A stretch of 64,000 bases of DNA. Source: Caprella mutica (taxonomy: Eukaryota; Arthropoda; Malacostraca; Amphipoda; Caprellidae). Position 1 is the stretch's first letter; every line of letters begins with the position of its first letter. Below, piece by piece: positions 23,425 through 34,134 of the stretch. The notes under the pieces are model-generated. The model was not told where the DNA came from, searched no databases, and saw only the letters and a list, made by a program, of their open reading frames with translations. A program made the position numbers and the translations under genes. The stretch lies in contig CANNZV010000502.1 of NCBI GenBank assembly GCA_947561585.1, forward strand, positions 372,001 through 436,000, written 5' to 3'.

Positions 23425-25100
23425 GCGCATTGACCCACCGACCCAGTTGCAAAATACGACTCCCTCCAATGGATAATAAGGGGTTTTGTGTGTTTTTAAT
23501 GATGGCTGTCATGAAATACGACACCTTCCAAATATATTATATACGACTCCTCGATATTAAAATATGATATTTTGGTGATTGGAAAGAGATGGCTGTCACG
23601 AATCACTACTCCTCATGTTATACGAAACGTAAAACCAACTAACCTAACCTACCTTCAATTGAAAAGCAACAAGCTTTTCTATGTTTATACCATTCAATGT
23701 TAGTACAATTTATTAAACCTTATGGTATGTACAGTCAAAGGAAAGTGTATCCGTAATAATTTTTTGTTAGTTTGCAAATTTCACATTTCTAAAAGTAATT
23801 TTCAATCCTTTCTGTACTTATAGATATTTTATAAATGTTCTGGGTACACGATGAAAAATTCATATAATTTGGAAATATGAAAGAAATTAGAAAAACGTGC
23901 ATTTAGATAGTACACACTACAAGCGGAGCGCCATTAATATTATTGTTTATTTGGAGCGCCGCTCCGCTCGCAGTGTGAACAGCCAGGCGTCTCTGCATAC
24001 GAATACCAAACCTCATTAATGGCGCTCCGCTCGCGCCGCTCCGCGCCGCTAGTAGTATATTTGGGCCCTTATAATACATTAAATATCCTTCATCAAATGT
24101 TTGAAGCAACCACATCCATAAGGTAGTATAGTTTGCCGTAACAATGATACAAAAATTGGTTATTATATTTATTCTAATTTTTAGGGCAGTTTGCCCCTAG
24201 CTACCGGTGAAGGAAACGACATGCAGTGTTTGACAACTGATTCTGGAATTTATTAAAAGGCCTTAGGTACTAAAAAACTAACAATGGAATATAGGCTTAT
24301 ACACAAAAAATTTATAACGTTAAAAAAGTTCAACTGTATAACCCTAAAAGTTAAAACTTAAACATCCTATAGTTTCGTACTAACAGAGAATTTTATTGGA
24401 CTCCGGACCTGGAGCTAGAGGCACTGCACAAATAATCCAAATAATCGTATTCTAGTTTCTCTACTGAAAAAAAGATTAACAGAACGTAAGACTAAGTAAA
24501 TTTTAACAGTATACCACATTTTATGTAATACTAACACAAGTAGTATTATCACCTAGTACATTCTTACACCTTGCTTTAGCCTCAGCAGCGTCCAAACATT
24601 CAATGAGCTAATCTATGACCTATTGCCTAATACATTAAATTTTCGTTCCAACAATTTTGGCTTAAAATGCATGCAAGTTCTCTTAAAATGGAATAATATA
24701 TGTTATTTTTTATTATTAAAACCAAGGTGTGCTAATTTTTTTAAATACATTCCTTGTTGAATGGAACACTAATTATTATTGAATTCAAATGATTTCATTA
24801 CTAATACTTGAATGTAAATTAAGAGAAGTCGGATTGTTTTAACATAGTCTCTATGTAGCTGTCATGGAAAACGACTCCTTTGAATTTCTCCCCGTTGGAA
24901 TACTGAAGATATACGATTTAATTAGCATGTGAAGAGTCGGATTGAATTTTTGTATTCCAAGGGAGTCGTGTTTCGTGACAGTCATCTCTTTCCAAACACC
25001 AAAATATCATATTTTAAGATCGAGGAGTCGGATCGAATTTGTGTATTTCACAGGAGTCGTATTTCGGAACTGGGCCGACCCACCGGTGGGTTTATGCGCG
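23425..25100. mobile_element. 1.7-kb inverted-repeat element
   Basis: Arms of about 200 bp at 23425-23630 and 24850-25100 are inverted copies: GCGCAT-GACCCACCG-ACCCAGTT at the outside, then AATACGACTCC, then a block sharing GACTCCTCGAT, TTAAAATATGATATTTTGGTG, TTGGAAAGAGATG and CTGTCACGAA. CCCACCGGTGGG and ACCCACCGGTG repeats at 25077-25135 extend the right side. The middle holds a separate GC-rich hairpin element. No coding capacity was recognised; two overlapping 70-87 codon frames at 24929-25205 are only translations of the arm. Confidence 0.75.
23911..24059. mobile_element. GC-rich MITE-like hairpin element
   Basis: A 150-bp island of high G+C. The left end TACACACTACAAGCGGAGCG then CCATTAAT mirrors the right end ATTAATGGCGCTCCGCT… CGCTAGTAGTATA. 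A third copy of GGAGCGCCGCTCCGC sits in the middle, followed by CAGTGTGAACAGCCAGG. It is nested inside the 23.4-25.1 kb element. The 70-codon minus-strand frame across it is not credible as a gene. Confidence 0.65.
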
Positions 25101-26249
25101 ATACTGGAGAGACTGTGCTTGACCCACCGGTGTGTCAATAGGCGGTTTTATTTTATTCGTCTCCAAAGTATCTGGTTACATATTGATTACAATCAGAGGT
25201 ATTAAAATCAACAATCATCTCTTAATATCTCTGATTAGAAAAGTTGGAAGTGAAAATATCATGGATACCAATCAACATTGAAGTTAAATAACAATAATTA
25301 TATTTTATATTTCCTCACAAGATCGAAAATGTGGTTCAGTCCGAGAACTCGGAGTTTTTGATATTTCCGTAAATGTTTAAACTTTAGGGTAAAGATACAA
25401 TTAGATGGATCAGATATTTCATGTTACCGAATGAAAATAACATAATGAAAAAAACATAACTTTCCTCCATTTTGCGAAAAAAAATATTTTCGATCTTATA
25501 AGAAAAGACTATATAGTTTAACATATTAACTTTCTATTCCAATATACTATAGTTTCCAATATGATCGAAAATTTCCGATGTTTGGGGTAAAAAAAATAGG
25601 GTAAGAATATTTAATACATATTTTGAATATATATTTATAATGTATGGGATTGCTATAATTTGTACTCAATAACTCATTCCAAATTTGAAAAATTGTTCGT
25701 CCGGGAACAAAAATCTGATAACGAAATATTCCTTTAAATAGCTAGTATGTTTTCACATACATGCACTAATATTCCATTACATTATCTAGATTCTAGATAC
25801 GCAATGATGAATGTTCCCCTCAATAAATCTTGATCTCGTTGCCAATATTAAGTGTCATGCTATTGGATTTAAGCTATGCACTATACTCTATAAAATGTAA
25901 CAGTAAAGAACTATTATATATGATGCATATAATACCAAAGAGTTTTTGATTTAAATTTGTATAATGTACATTATTACTATACATATACCATTGTGTATAT
26001 GCAATTATTAACAGTAATAAATGTACTGTTAGAAAAACTAGTCATTACATACATGATGTCTTTTTTCACAAATTACAGTTTGCAATATCTTGTTATTTCA
26101 AATTTTAGAAATTTGTCGTCGTGTACCCAGAACAATTTTAAAATAATATCTACAAGCATTACAATTATTAAAATTTCTCTTGGGAAATCTGAAAATTAAA
26201 GTGTGGTAGAATCATTATATTACACTTTGCTTTGACTGTACATTATGAC
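25101..26249. other. AT-rich stretch without a recognised gene
   Basis: Apart from the CACCGG repeat close to 25120-25135, no structure was recognised. The 80-codon frame at 25957-26199 has no domain. Confidence 0.4.
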
Positions 26250-26448
26250 TTGGGTTGTGAAATTTTGTAAAAAATATGCTCTAAAAATATAAATTCCATG
26301 TAATCCTAAGCGCGACATTAAAAATATTGTGTAGAACCCTTCTAGTTTAGCGATAGGAAGTTCCAATACCCTAAATTTTGATGTCGTTTATAACATTCAT
26401 GGAGCTTATAGTTTTAAGAGCATATTTTTACAAAATGTCACAACCCAG
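26250..26448. mobile_element. hAT-like MITE, copy 2, with 8-bp target duplication
   Basis: A 199-bp element with ends TTGGGTTGTGAAATTTTGTA and …TACAAAATGTCACAACCCAG, flanked by ATTATGAC at 26242-26249 and 26449-26456. The terminal GGGTTGTGA and the AATATGC…TTTTAAA subterminal block match copy 1 at 754-932. Confidence 0.85.
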
Positions 26449-26456
26449 ATTATGAC

Positions 26457-29400
26457 TTATTAGTACACAAAACGTGTATACTGATGATTTTTCAATAAAT
26501 CTGTATTATCTGATTTTATTAAATATGAATAGGAAAGTGTCATTTTTACTAATCTTACCTTTCTCAATTTCCTACTATTATTTTATATCTCTTATTTTTT
26601 ATTATTTCATCATCAATGGGACGGATATTTCTAATTATAATTTTCATATAAACTATATAAAACTGTAGTAGTCGTATTTTTGTTACCTGTTCGAACTCCG
26701 ACTCATTGAAATTTGATGTACCACCTGAACTTGAGGCAATATGACTCCAATAGCCTGAGCAGGAAATTGATATCGACAGAGAATGTGTCGCAAATATGAG
26801 TTTTTTGCGTCAAATTCTGCTGCGACAGCTGATATCAATTCATTGCTCTATCTGAAATGTGATTTCGAAGAGAATGCTCTGCAGCCGCTACTCTGGAGGA
26901 TTGCAATGAGAAAGAGTTTTAATTAATGAAAATATTAGACACGAACGAAATTCGTAATAAATCTTATGGAACCATTTATTATTTTCAATATGCATAAATT
27001 TGAACATAAGTACGACGATGCATTTAAGTATTTATGATTAAAATAATTCATTTTATATAAGAATATAACTCATTTAGTTTACTTAATTACAACGTATTTA
27101 TTGAATTGTTCATAGCGTAAATTTGTTAAAATTACTTCAGTTAATTTCGTTTGATGAACAATAATTACTGTTCAAACATTATTCATTGATCATGCGTATA
27201 TCATCGAAATGTTATAAAATGCTGAATATTTACTTGTCATATCGTTTGTTTGTAGAATAATATTATATTTAACCGACAAAGCAAGTAGTCTGAATTTGAA
27301 TTTGTAAAGATTGGAAATAATTGCAACTGTATATCTGTAAGTTGGCAAACGCTCGCTATTATTTCATCATTTTTAGCCAGTTTCAAGCCTATTGTGCTGT
27401 GCATATTTCAACAATTTATTTGCTGAAGACGTTATTATGGCAGCAAAGATATTATTATTTCACGCAAACATTGTTGTGAACATGTTCATTAACCATGAAA
27501 TTTATTACATCATTGCTGTATAGTAAGGGATTATATATATTATATTGTATTTAGAGATTACATTGAAGCCATCATCTTTATTTTCCTGAAAACGCGAAAA
27601 CGTCATTTCCGTTAACAAAGACATCAAGTATAACTATAAATATAGAAGCCATAGAAAAGCATCTTTACACAAACTTCACAAAGTAAAAGCTCCATGGGTA
27701 AATTCAACTGTGATGTTCTTGCAATATTAATTATATTGCAAACTTTTCATTATTAGATAAATAATGAAAAATAATCTATTTAATTAACAGAATGACCAAA
27801 TACATTGAACGTTGTTCATCCTTGAAGCAATCCCTTATCATGTATTACGGAACGTGATAGATGTTCGGTCTATCTAATATCAACTCTTGACCAAAGATGG
27901 TAATAAAACCAATATCTCTGCCCCATCATTTCAAGCAATCAATTTTCATACAATTTAATTCAATTTAGTGCATAGGATCAGCATTCAAAGAACGCAATAT
28001 TCACAACCGTCATTATAATTTCTCTATCGCATATCTGTAGAAAGTAACAAATAAAAAATATATCCCACCTTATCAACATTATTAGCAGGTGATACATTTC
28101 GAGCTACCGGTTGAATAGATACACCAATCCGCTAGATGAGGAGCAGGGCCCATATTCTCTTTAATTCGTACGGAGTAGTTTCGTTAGAATTTTACTTTTC
28201 TATCAAAGAGCACAGATTGAAGTGTCATGTCATACGTGAATGTATTACTATCTCTTTGATGATTCAATTCACCATGTAATATCATCGCACTCAATCTGTG
28301 ATATGAGAAAGGAAACGGTACAGCGTGTACCGTCTCATTACGACTTCTAATTGGTAACTGAAGAGATGAAAAGTATGACAGCTTTACTCATTACACTCCA
28401 TCTGTTATTTAGTGTATCTATGACCTTTTCATGTCACTAAATGACCTATTAAAATATAAATTATACATTCACCGTCACAATTATATATTTTCGATTGCAC
28501 ATTTACCAAAACCATACAGGCATAAAATATAATATAGAACAGATTTTAAAGTTCATGGGGGGCTCCGAAGAGACAGAATTCCCATCCAAGTGATTTAGGC
28601 CTGGCCAGTAACCACCCTTTTCAACAGGACATTATGTCACAGAGTCAGTGCGTAACCTGAACACTCGACTTCACTCACATGAGGCAACCACTTTTACCAC
28701 GATGCCGAAAAGCGGCAAAAGGTAATAAAGTTCTGTATCAAAAATATGAGCAGTACACTACATTATCATTAATCTAGTTAGTTTAGTTTATAATCATACT
28801 TTGAGGGTGTTCAAAAAGTTGTAGGTAATCAAGGTTCCCACTGTCTTATTCGTTGTAAATTGCACATAGAATGCAATTTTTAAATTATTTATCTAAATAT
28901 TCAATTACTTTTATTATACTCATTCAGATTCTGGTTTGTGTTAAACCGTAACAGCTTTTATGCAGCAGTATCCTTGACTAGAAAATTGTGGTTTGAAAAT
29001 CAAGTCGCAAGATAAACTATTTATCAAAATACTATATTTCCCCGGAAAATCTATCGTTTTTAGGAGATTATCATCATGATATATTTCTCTAAACTTAAAC
29101 ATGAGACACTACAGCAAATTAAATAACTTAAGTTTTAAGATGTCAGCTCGGTTGCGTTGTGAATTAATATAAAAAACCTATTAAGCTGTACAGTAAACAG
29201 AATGGAGATCTATTTGTGCATGTACTTGATGTAACAAAGTGATAAATAACTATTGTGCAAATGACTCCAGCTATCTACGTATTCAGCAGATGTTACAATC
29301 TCCAAACTACCTCGAGTCAATGTCAGGTGTGAATATTCAATTGAATATTGAAACCTATTGTGACACTGGCTGAATTCTAATTGAAAAGTTTCCCCCTTCC

Positions 29401-29844
29401 AAGGTGTTGTTACTTCCCTTTTTTACTATGCAACTGGATTTAATTACGGTCTCTTACAGCCACAGCCAAGCGCTCCATCTAGCCAGTATATTTTCGAGAC
29501 TGAATCCAATTTACAAACCTTCGTATCTAAATTGAAATCAATGTAAATGGATTTTTCCGGTAATGTGGGATTTACATAATAATAAATGTAACTGGATATG
29601 ATATGTGAGACACGTCATAGTATTTTTCGGTATTACATAATATGTGTAGGCCTTTAATTTAACTGAGCCTTTCTTATTTGCAGCAACGCTATCATACTAA
29701 ATATTTTTGATTTTTTCGTTCTAAATACAATGAATTATCAAAAATGAAACAATAATTAGCTTACAACTTAACTGACAATTAAGTAAGTATCTTGGTAACA
29801 ACTTGATGAAACTAATAATAGCACTGTAAATTATATTGTTAACC
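26457..29844. other. 3.4 kb without a recognised gene; one weak inverted repeat
   Basis: An imperfect inverted repeat at about 28168-28345 shares CAGATTGA(A)GTG and CTTTTCTATCA with its right arm and includes the palindrome GGTACAGCGTGTACC. A G+C-richer stretch at 26735-26905 has moderately long frames on both strands but no recognised domain. The rest is AT-rich and featureless to me. Confidence 0.35.
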
Positions 29845-30600
29845 ACTTCACTGACAGAGACTAACTAGTTGGTAACTACTGTACTGACAGAGAGTAACTA
29901 GTTAGGTAACTACTGCACTGACAGAGAATAACTAAGTTAGGTAACTACTGAACTGACAGAGAGTAACTAGTTAGGTACCTACTTCACTGACAGAGAGTAA
30001 CTAGTTGGGTAACTACTACACTGACAGAGAGTAACTAGTTAGGTAACTACTACACTGACAGAGAGTAACTAGTTGGGTAACTAATGTACTGACAGAGAGT
30101 AACTAGTTAGGTAACTACTGCACTGACAGAGAGTAACTAGTTAGGTAACTACTGCACTGACAGAGAGTGACTAGTTAGGTAACTACTGAACTGACAGAGA
30201 GTAACTAGTTAGGTACCTAGTTCACTGACAGAGAGTAATTAGTTAGGTAACTACTACACTGACAGAGAGTAACTAGTTAGGTAACTACTGCACTGACAGT
30301 GAGTAACTAGTTAGGTAACTACTGTACTGACAGAGAGTAACTAGTTAGGTAACTACTACACTGACAGAAAGTAACTAGTTAGGTAAATACTGCACTGACA
30401 GAGAGTAACTAGTTGGGTAACTACTGTACTGACAGAGAGTAACTAGTTGGTAACTACTGCACTGACAGGGAGTAACTAGTTAGGTAACTACTGGACTGAC
30501 AGAGAGTAACTAGTTAGGTAACTACTGCACTGACAGAGAGTAACTAGTTATGTAACTACGGCACTGACAGACAGTAACTATAGTTAGGTAACCAATACTC
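29845..30600. repeat. 34-bp tandem array
   Basis: About 22 copies of a 34-bp unit containing CTGACAGAGAGTAACTAGTT and AGGTAACTACTGCA. Variants differ by single bases and by AG loss in GTTAGGTAAC/GTTGGTAAC. Each unit carries the palindrome AACTAGTT. It ends directly before the leader of the RT/RLE LINE. Confidence 0.97.
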
Positions 30601-31109
30601 TGAATATTATTAGTACTGCTCTGACTATCTATTGAGTAGTGATGGGAGGAGGTTGTTGTTATAAAACACCTCTGTTAATTATCTCGTGCGTCAGACCTGT
30701 GTTTCGCTTAGTCAGCACATTCGAGTGACCGGTGACTGTACTTTGCTGGTTCTGACTGTACTTTGTAATTGTTAATCCCTTATGCAGCGCAATTAGCAGC
30801 GTTACTGCCATTCTTTAGTGCTTTTATTTAGGTTGTTTTTATCATCAGTTAGTTTTGATTTTTATCTCTTTTAACCTTTTTATCCTGTAGTAAGCTGGTA
30901 AGTTAACCTTGTTTAGTTGTGTTGCAGAAGGTTTAAGTTACAGCTGAGGTAGGAATTGTTGGTCTGCCTGGTGAACTCTAAACGTCTGCTAAGAATTCCA
31001 GAGTACTGAGCAGGGAGGTTGTTGGCCCCTGAATGCTCATGGGCACTCCGGTTGAGGGGTGCTGGTGGCATTTGCTCTGTTTGGCCAGTCAGATTGCTAA
31101 TTTATTTTA

Positions 31110-31316
31110 ATGATTGAGGGTGAGGATGTGCTCTGTAGCTCATGTGACACACGTAATAACCGAAAGAAAAGAGTTAAATGTGCACTGTGTTCTGGATGGT
31201 TTCACATGTCATGTGTGGGACTGACCAGGGCACAGGCGTCAGTTTGTGTGGCATGTCGAGGGCGGGGTACAATCGATGACCCCCAGGAGCGGCCCAATCA
31301 GCTGGTGGATTTGTAG
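31110..31316 (+). CDS. PHD-type zinc finger of the LINE protein (N-terminal part)
   Basis: A 68-codon frame starting MIEGEDVLCSSC. Cysteines and histidine follow C-x2-C-x11-C-x2-C-x4-H-x2-C-x10-C-x2-C, an exact C4HC3 PHD pattern, with the usual Trp two residues before the His (SGWFHMSC). PHD fingers bind histone tails in host proteins; in a retroelement a role in chromatin targeting or RNA/protein binding is inference. It ends at TAG 31314-31316, in the same frame as the RT ORF that follows, and the segment 31380-31490 reads better in another frame (GGSPPTVIAGGSDAED, then ISMDKAYELLLLGATVPRW). It is therefore more likely the broken N-terminus of one long protein than a separate gene. Confidence 0.75.
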   Translation: MIEGEDVLCSSCDTRNNRKKRVKCALCSGWFHMSCVGLTRAQASVCVACRGRGTIDDPQERPNQLVDL

Positions 31317-31343
31317 GCATATATTGGTGGCTGTCGTAGCAGG

Positions 31344-33857
31344 TTGAGAGTCCTAAATACGATTCCCAGGGGATCAGTAATAGCTGTGGCGGGAGCCCTC
31401 CAACTGTTATTGCAGGGGGCTCTGACGCAGAAGACCCAATTAGCATGGACAAGGCTTATGAGCTTCTGCTACTGGGGGCTACAGTGCCCAGATGGCGGTA
31501 GGGAAGGTCGTAAGGTTTCTCTTGCTACCAAAATCAATCGGCAGGTGGCCCAATTTTTAGAGACTGACTCCCTACCTACGCTGCCTGAACCCATAATCCC
31601 AGTTGTTAATAATCGACACGCTTCAGACGATGACAAGTTACAAAAGTTGAAAAAAAGAGTGGCAGCTAAGTTTGCAGATGGTGACGTGAGTGGAGCAGTT
31701 CGTGAGCTGTCATCTTCGGATGGACTGGCCCAACGAAACGAAGAGACTGTCAGAGCGTTGAGGTCTAAACACCCGCCTGCCCCGCTAGACTTGATGATGC
31801 CAGAGCCTCCGGATAATTCTCTAATTGTGCCTATTGTTTCGGAGGAGGATGTCAGGAGGGCTGTTAATTCTTTTCGTCCTGGTTCTGCCAGAGGACCTGA
31901 TGGCCTCAGGCCAGGTCATTTGAAGACGCTATTGTCCCATTCATCTGCAGAGGCTGGAGTACGTCTTTTGAGCACTCTGACAGATTTTGTGAATGCGATA
32001 TTGAGAGGAGAAGTTCCTGATTTTGCTTTGTCAACTTTCTATGGAGCCACATTATGCGCTTTAACCAAAAAGGATGATGGCATCAGACCCATAGCAGTTG
32101 GTAATACCTTGCGTAGGTTGGCTGCCAAGGTTGGTGCGCGCCCCTTATCACACTCTCTTGGTAGTGAATTAAGACCGGTTCAGCTTGGGTTCTCTACGAA
32201 GGGTGGCTGTGAAGCTGCCGCACATTCTGCAAGACGGTACTTGAATGACTGTAACCATAGGAGGGTGTTTCTCAAGGTGGATATGAAAAACGCTTTCAAT
32301 TGTCTGAAGAGAGATACCTTCCTTACTGTGATTCGTAACCGTGTGCCGGAGATATATAGACTCCTTTGGCAAGCTTATTCTTCGCCTTCAGCTTTTTTTT
32401 TTGGTGAAGAAGTGCTGAGGTCGGAGACAGGTATCCAGCAGGGTGACCCTTTTGGACCGGCTATGTTTGCACTTGGAATTGACGAGGTGGCTCGCAGGGT
32501 TGAGTCAGAGTTCAATGTATGGTATCTGGACGACGCAGCCCTGGGAGATACACCGGGGAGAGTTTTGGAGGACGTAAAAATCTTGATAGATGGGTTGAGT
32601 GCCATCGGACTTGAAGTTAATAGCGCCAAATGTGAGCTGACCATTCTCGATGATAATGCCCCTGGTGAAACAGAATTGTCGTTCCGGGCAGTGCTTCCAA
32701 ATGTCAGAGTGGTTCATAAGGACAATTGCTCCTTGTTGGGTGCGCCTTTAAGTGACTTGGATATCCCCGAGGAGATTTTAAGGAAGAAAGAAGATCTGGA
32801 TCTCATGGTCTCTCGATTGCGAGTGGTGGATAACCATCAAGCCTTCTTTTTGTTGAGAAATGTTTTCTCCATTCCGAAGCTACAATATGTTCTGCGGGCT
32901 TCTCCAGCTTACAAGCACGTAGTCAAACTTAGCTGCTTTGATGAATCACTTAGATCTGCCGTTGCCAATGTGACCAATGTAGATATGTCAGCTGATTCTT
33001 GGGTTCAGGCAACTTTACCGGTTGGCCTTGGTGGACTGGGTTGTAGGAGAGCTGGAGATATTGCCTTGCCTGCTTTTGTGTCTTCAATGTATTCTGTGAG
33101 TGATTTGGTTGAAACTATTCTTTCTAATATTAATGTAGTCGATACCGGAGAGCTTACGGATGCAGTTGGGACATGGAGGCAGGGTTTACAGGCTGGTCTC
33201 CCGGTACCAGTCCATGAGTCCAGTCAAAAAGAATGGGATACACCACGGGCTCATTCATCAATGGAGAGTCTGTTGGCTAGAGCTGATCAGGTGGCAAGGG
33301 CACGACTATTATCTGCATCTCTTAAAGAAACTGGAGTGTGGTTGAACGCGATTCCCATACCGTCATTGGGTACTCAGCTCGATCCAGAGGTCCTAAGGGT
33401 AGCCATTGCTCTCAGAGTTGGTGCCAGAGTTTGTGAACTTCATTCTTGCCGCTGTGGTAGTGGGATGGATGTCAGAGGACTGCATGGCCTGTCTTGTAGG
33501 TACAGATCAGGGCGTCACCCAAGACATGCAGCAATGAATGATGTGGTAAATCGGGCTTTGCAGAGAGCAGGACTCCCTTCAGTACTTGAGCCTCCTGGGC
33601 TTGACAGAGGTGATGGTAAATGCCCAGATGGTATTACTGTGTTTCCTTACATGAATGGAAAGAGTCTGATTTGGGATTACACGTGTGTCGACACATTTGC
33701 CGAGACACACCTCAATGATTCCGCAGTTGAGGCCGGATCAGCTGCCGGGGTTGCGGAGAACCGTAAACGTCAGAAATACTCCGCCCATGGAGATGCATAC
33801 ATATTTGAGCCAATTGCTAAGAGACCACAGGAGCGTACGGTAGTACGACCTCCTTAA
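31344..33857 (+). CDS. Reverse transcriptase / restriction-like endonuclease polyprotein
   Basis: The open frame runs 837 codons; its first codon is TTG, and the first ATG is at 31458 (residue 39). True homology begins near GRKVSLATKINRQ after a frameshift at about 31490. Numbering from 31344: RPGSARGPDGLRP about 178; RPIAVGNTLRR before 260; motif A KVDMKNAFN with Asp at 313; motif B IQQGDPFGPA with Gly-Asp at 367-368; motif C WYLDDAALGD with Asp-Asp at 396-397; LLGAPLSD as the next conserved turn. The C-terminus has C702-x-C704-x9-H714-x3-C718, RHAAMNDVV, then P761-D762 and D778 with 15 residues between, the PD-D nuclease signature. It copies element RNA and nicks target DNA. The last 12 codons are out of frame: a shift near 33822 hides the natural end (TTGAYGSTTSLIMKSIGRR… to TAG 33995-33997). 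Confidence 0.93.
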   Translation: MRVLNTIPRGSVIAVAGALQLLLQGALTQKTQLAWTRLMSFCYWGLQCPDGGREGRKVSLATKINRQVAQFLETDSLPTLPEPIIPVVNNRHASDDDKLQKLKKRVAAKFADGDVSGAVRELSSSDGLAQRNEETVRALRSKHPPAPLDLMMPEPPDNSLIVPIVSEEDVRRAVNSFRPGSARGPDGLRPGHLKTLLSHSSAEAGVRLLSTLTDFVNAILRGEVPDFALSTFYGATLCALTKKDDGIRPIAVGNTLRRLAAKVGARPLSHSLGSELRPVQLGFSTKGGCEAAAHSARRYLNDCNHRRVFLKVDMKNAFNCLKRDTFLTVIRNRVPEIYRLLWQAYSSPSAFFFGEEVLRSETGIQQGDPFGPAMFALGIDEVARRVESEFNVWYLDDAALGDTPGRVLEDVKILIDGLSAIGLEVNSAKCELTILDDNAPGETELSFRAVLPNVRVVHKDNCSLLGAPLSDLDIPEEILRKKEDLDLMVSRLRVVDNHQAFFLLRNVFSIPKLQYVLRASPAYKHVVKLSCFDESLRSAVANVTNVDMSADSWVQATLPVGLGGLGCRRAGDIALPAFVSSMYSVSDLVETILSNINVVDTGELTDAVGTWRQGLQAGLPVPVHESSQKEWDTPRAHSSMESLLARADQVARARLLSASLKETGVWLNAIPIPSLGTQLDPEVLRVAIALRVGARVCELHSCRCGSGMDVRGLHGLSCRYRSGRHPRHAAMNDVVNRALQRAGLPSVLEPPGLDRGDGKCPDGITVFPYMNGKSLIWDYTCVDTFAETHLNDSAVEAGSAAGVAENRKRQKYSAHGDAYIFEPIAKRPQERTVVRPP

Positions 33858-33997
33858 TCATGAAGTCCATAGGTAGACGCCTTGTTGAGACAACGAATGA
33901 TCCAAGGGAGTCTGCCTGGTTCCAACAGCGAATGGCTCTTGCGATCCAGAGAGGGAATGCCTTCAGCATCCTCTCAGCCGCGAAGGAGAGGTTTTAG
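33858..33997 (+). pseudogene. Frameshifted C-terminal tail of the LINE protein
   Basis: In the frame of the ATG at 33860 the sequence reads MKSIGRRLVETTNDPRES, then AWFQQRMALAIQRGNAFSIL and SAAKERF before TAG at 33995-33997. This joins to the main ORF if one base is restored near 33822, and Arg/Gln-rich RLxxxIQRGNA tails are usual in this RT family. Confidence 0.75.
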
Positions 33998-34117
33998 AGG
34001 GTCGGGTCCACCCCTTCAGGGAACTCAACCCCTCACTCGTAGTTCCTGAAGGAATTTACTCTTCTGTAAAGATTTTATCTTTCTTGTTTTTAATGGAAAA
34101 ATATTGTCTTTTTAAAC

Positions 34118-34134
34118 AAAAAAAAAAAAAAAAA
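34118..34134 (+). other. Poly(A) tail of the LINE
   Basis: Seventeen consecutive A after TTTTTAAAC mark the 3' end of the retrotransposed copy. No convincing target duplication could be paired by eye because the 5' end is not defined. Confidence 0.85.

Larger units (their letters stand above)
30640..34134 (+). mobile_element. Non-LTR retrotransposon with PHD finger, RT and restriction-like endonuclease
   Basis: A LINE-type element of about 3.5 kb. It has a leader (start uncertain, somewhere in 30600-31018), a PHD-type finger, one long ORF with reverse transcriptase followed by a zinc-knuckle and PD-D nuclease, a short 3' UTR, and a 17-A tail at 34118-34134. The tail and absence of LTRs show target-primed reverse transcription. 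A 3'-located restriction-like endonuclease places it among the early-branching, often site-specific LINE clades (R2/R4/NeSL-like); the exact clade is not settled here. G+C is visibly higher than in the flanks. The DNA after the tail (TAGGTAACTAAAAACTTCACTGAC) resembles a unit of the upstream 34-bp array, suggesting insertion into or beside that array. Confidence 0.88.

Noticed and set aside
23134..25735. A 2.6-kb element from the GTGACCGG end at 23134 to an inverse near 25735
   Set aside because: Only part of the right stretch matches (GATAACGAAATA and GTCCGG), the order differs, and no target duplication was found.
29845..30600. Regularly spaced repeats that could suggest a CRISPR array
   Set aside because: Units abut with no unique spacers, the DNA is clearly eukaryotic, and no cas-like gene is near. 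The same holds for the arrays at 20036, 40930, 50056 and 63066.
31174..31452. 92-codon minus-strand frame over the intact LINE
   Set aside because: Antisense to the PHD finger and linker of the LINE, with no domain of its own.
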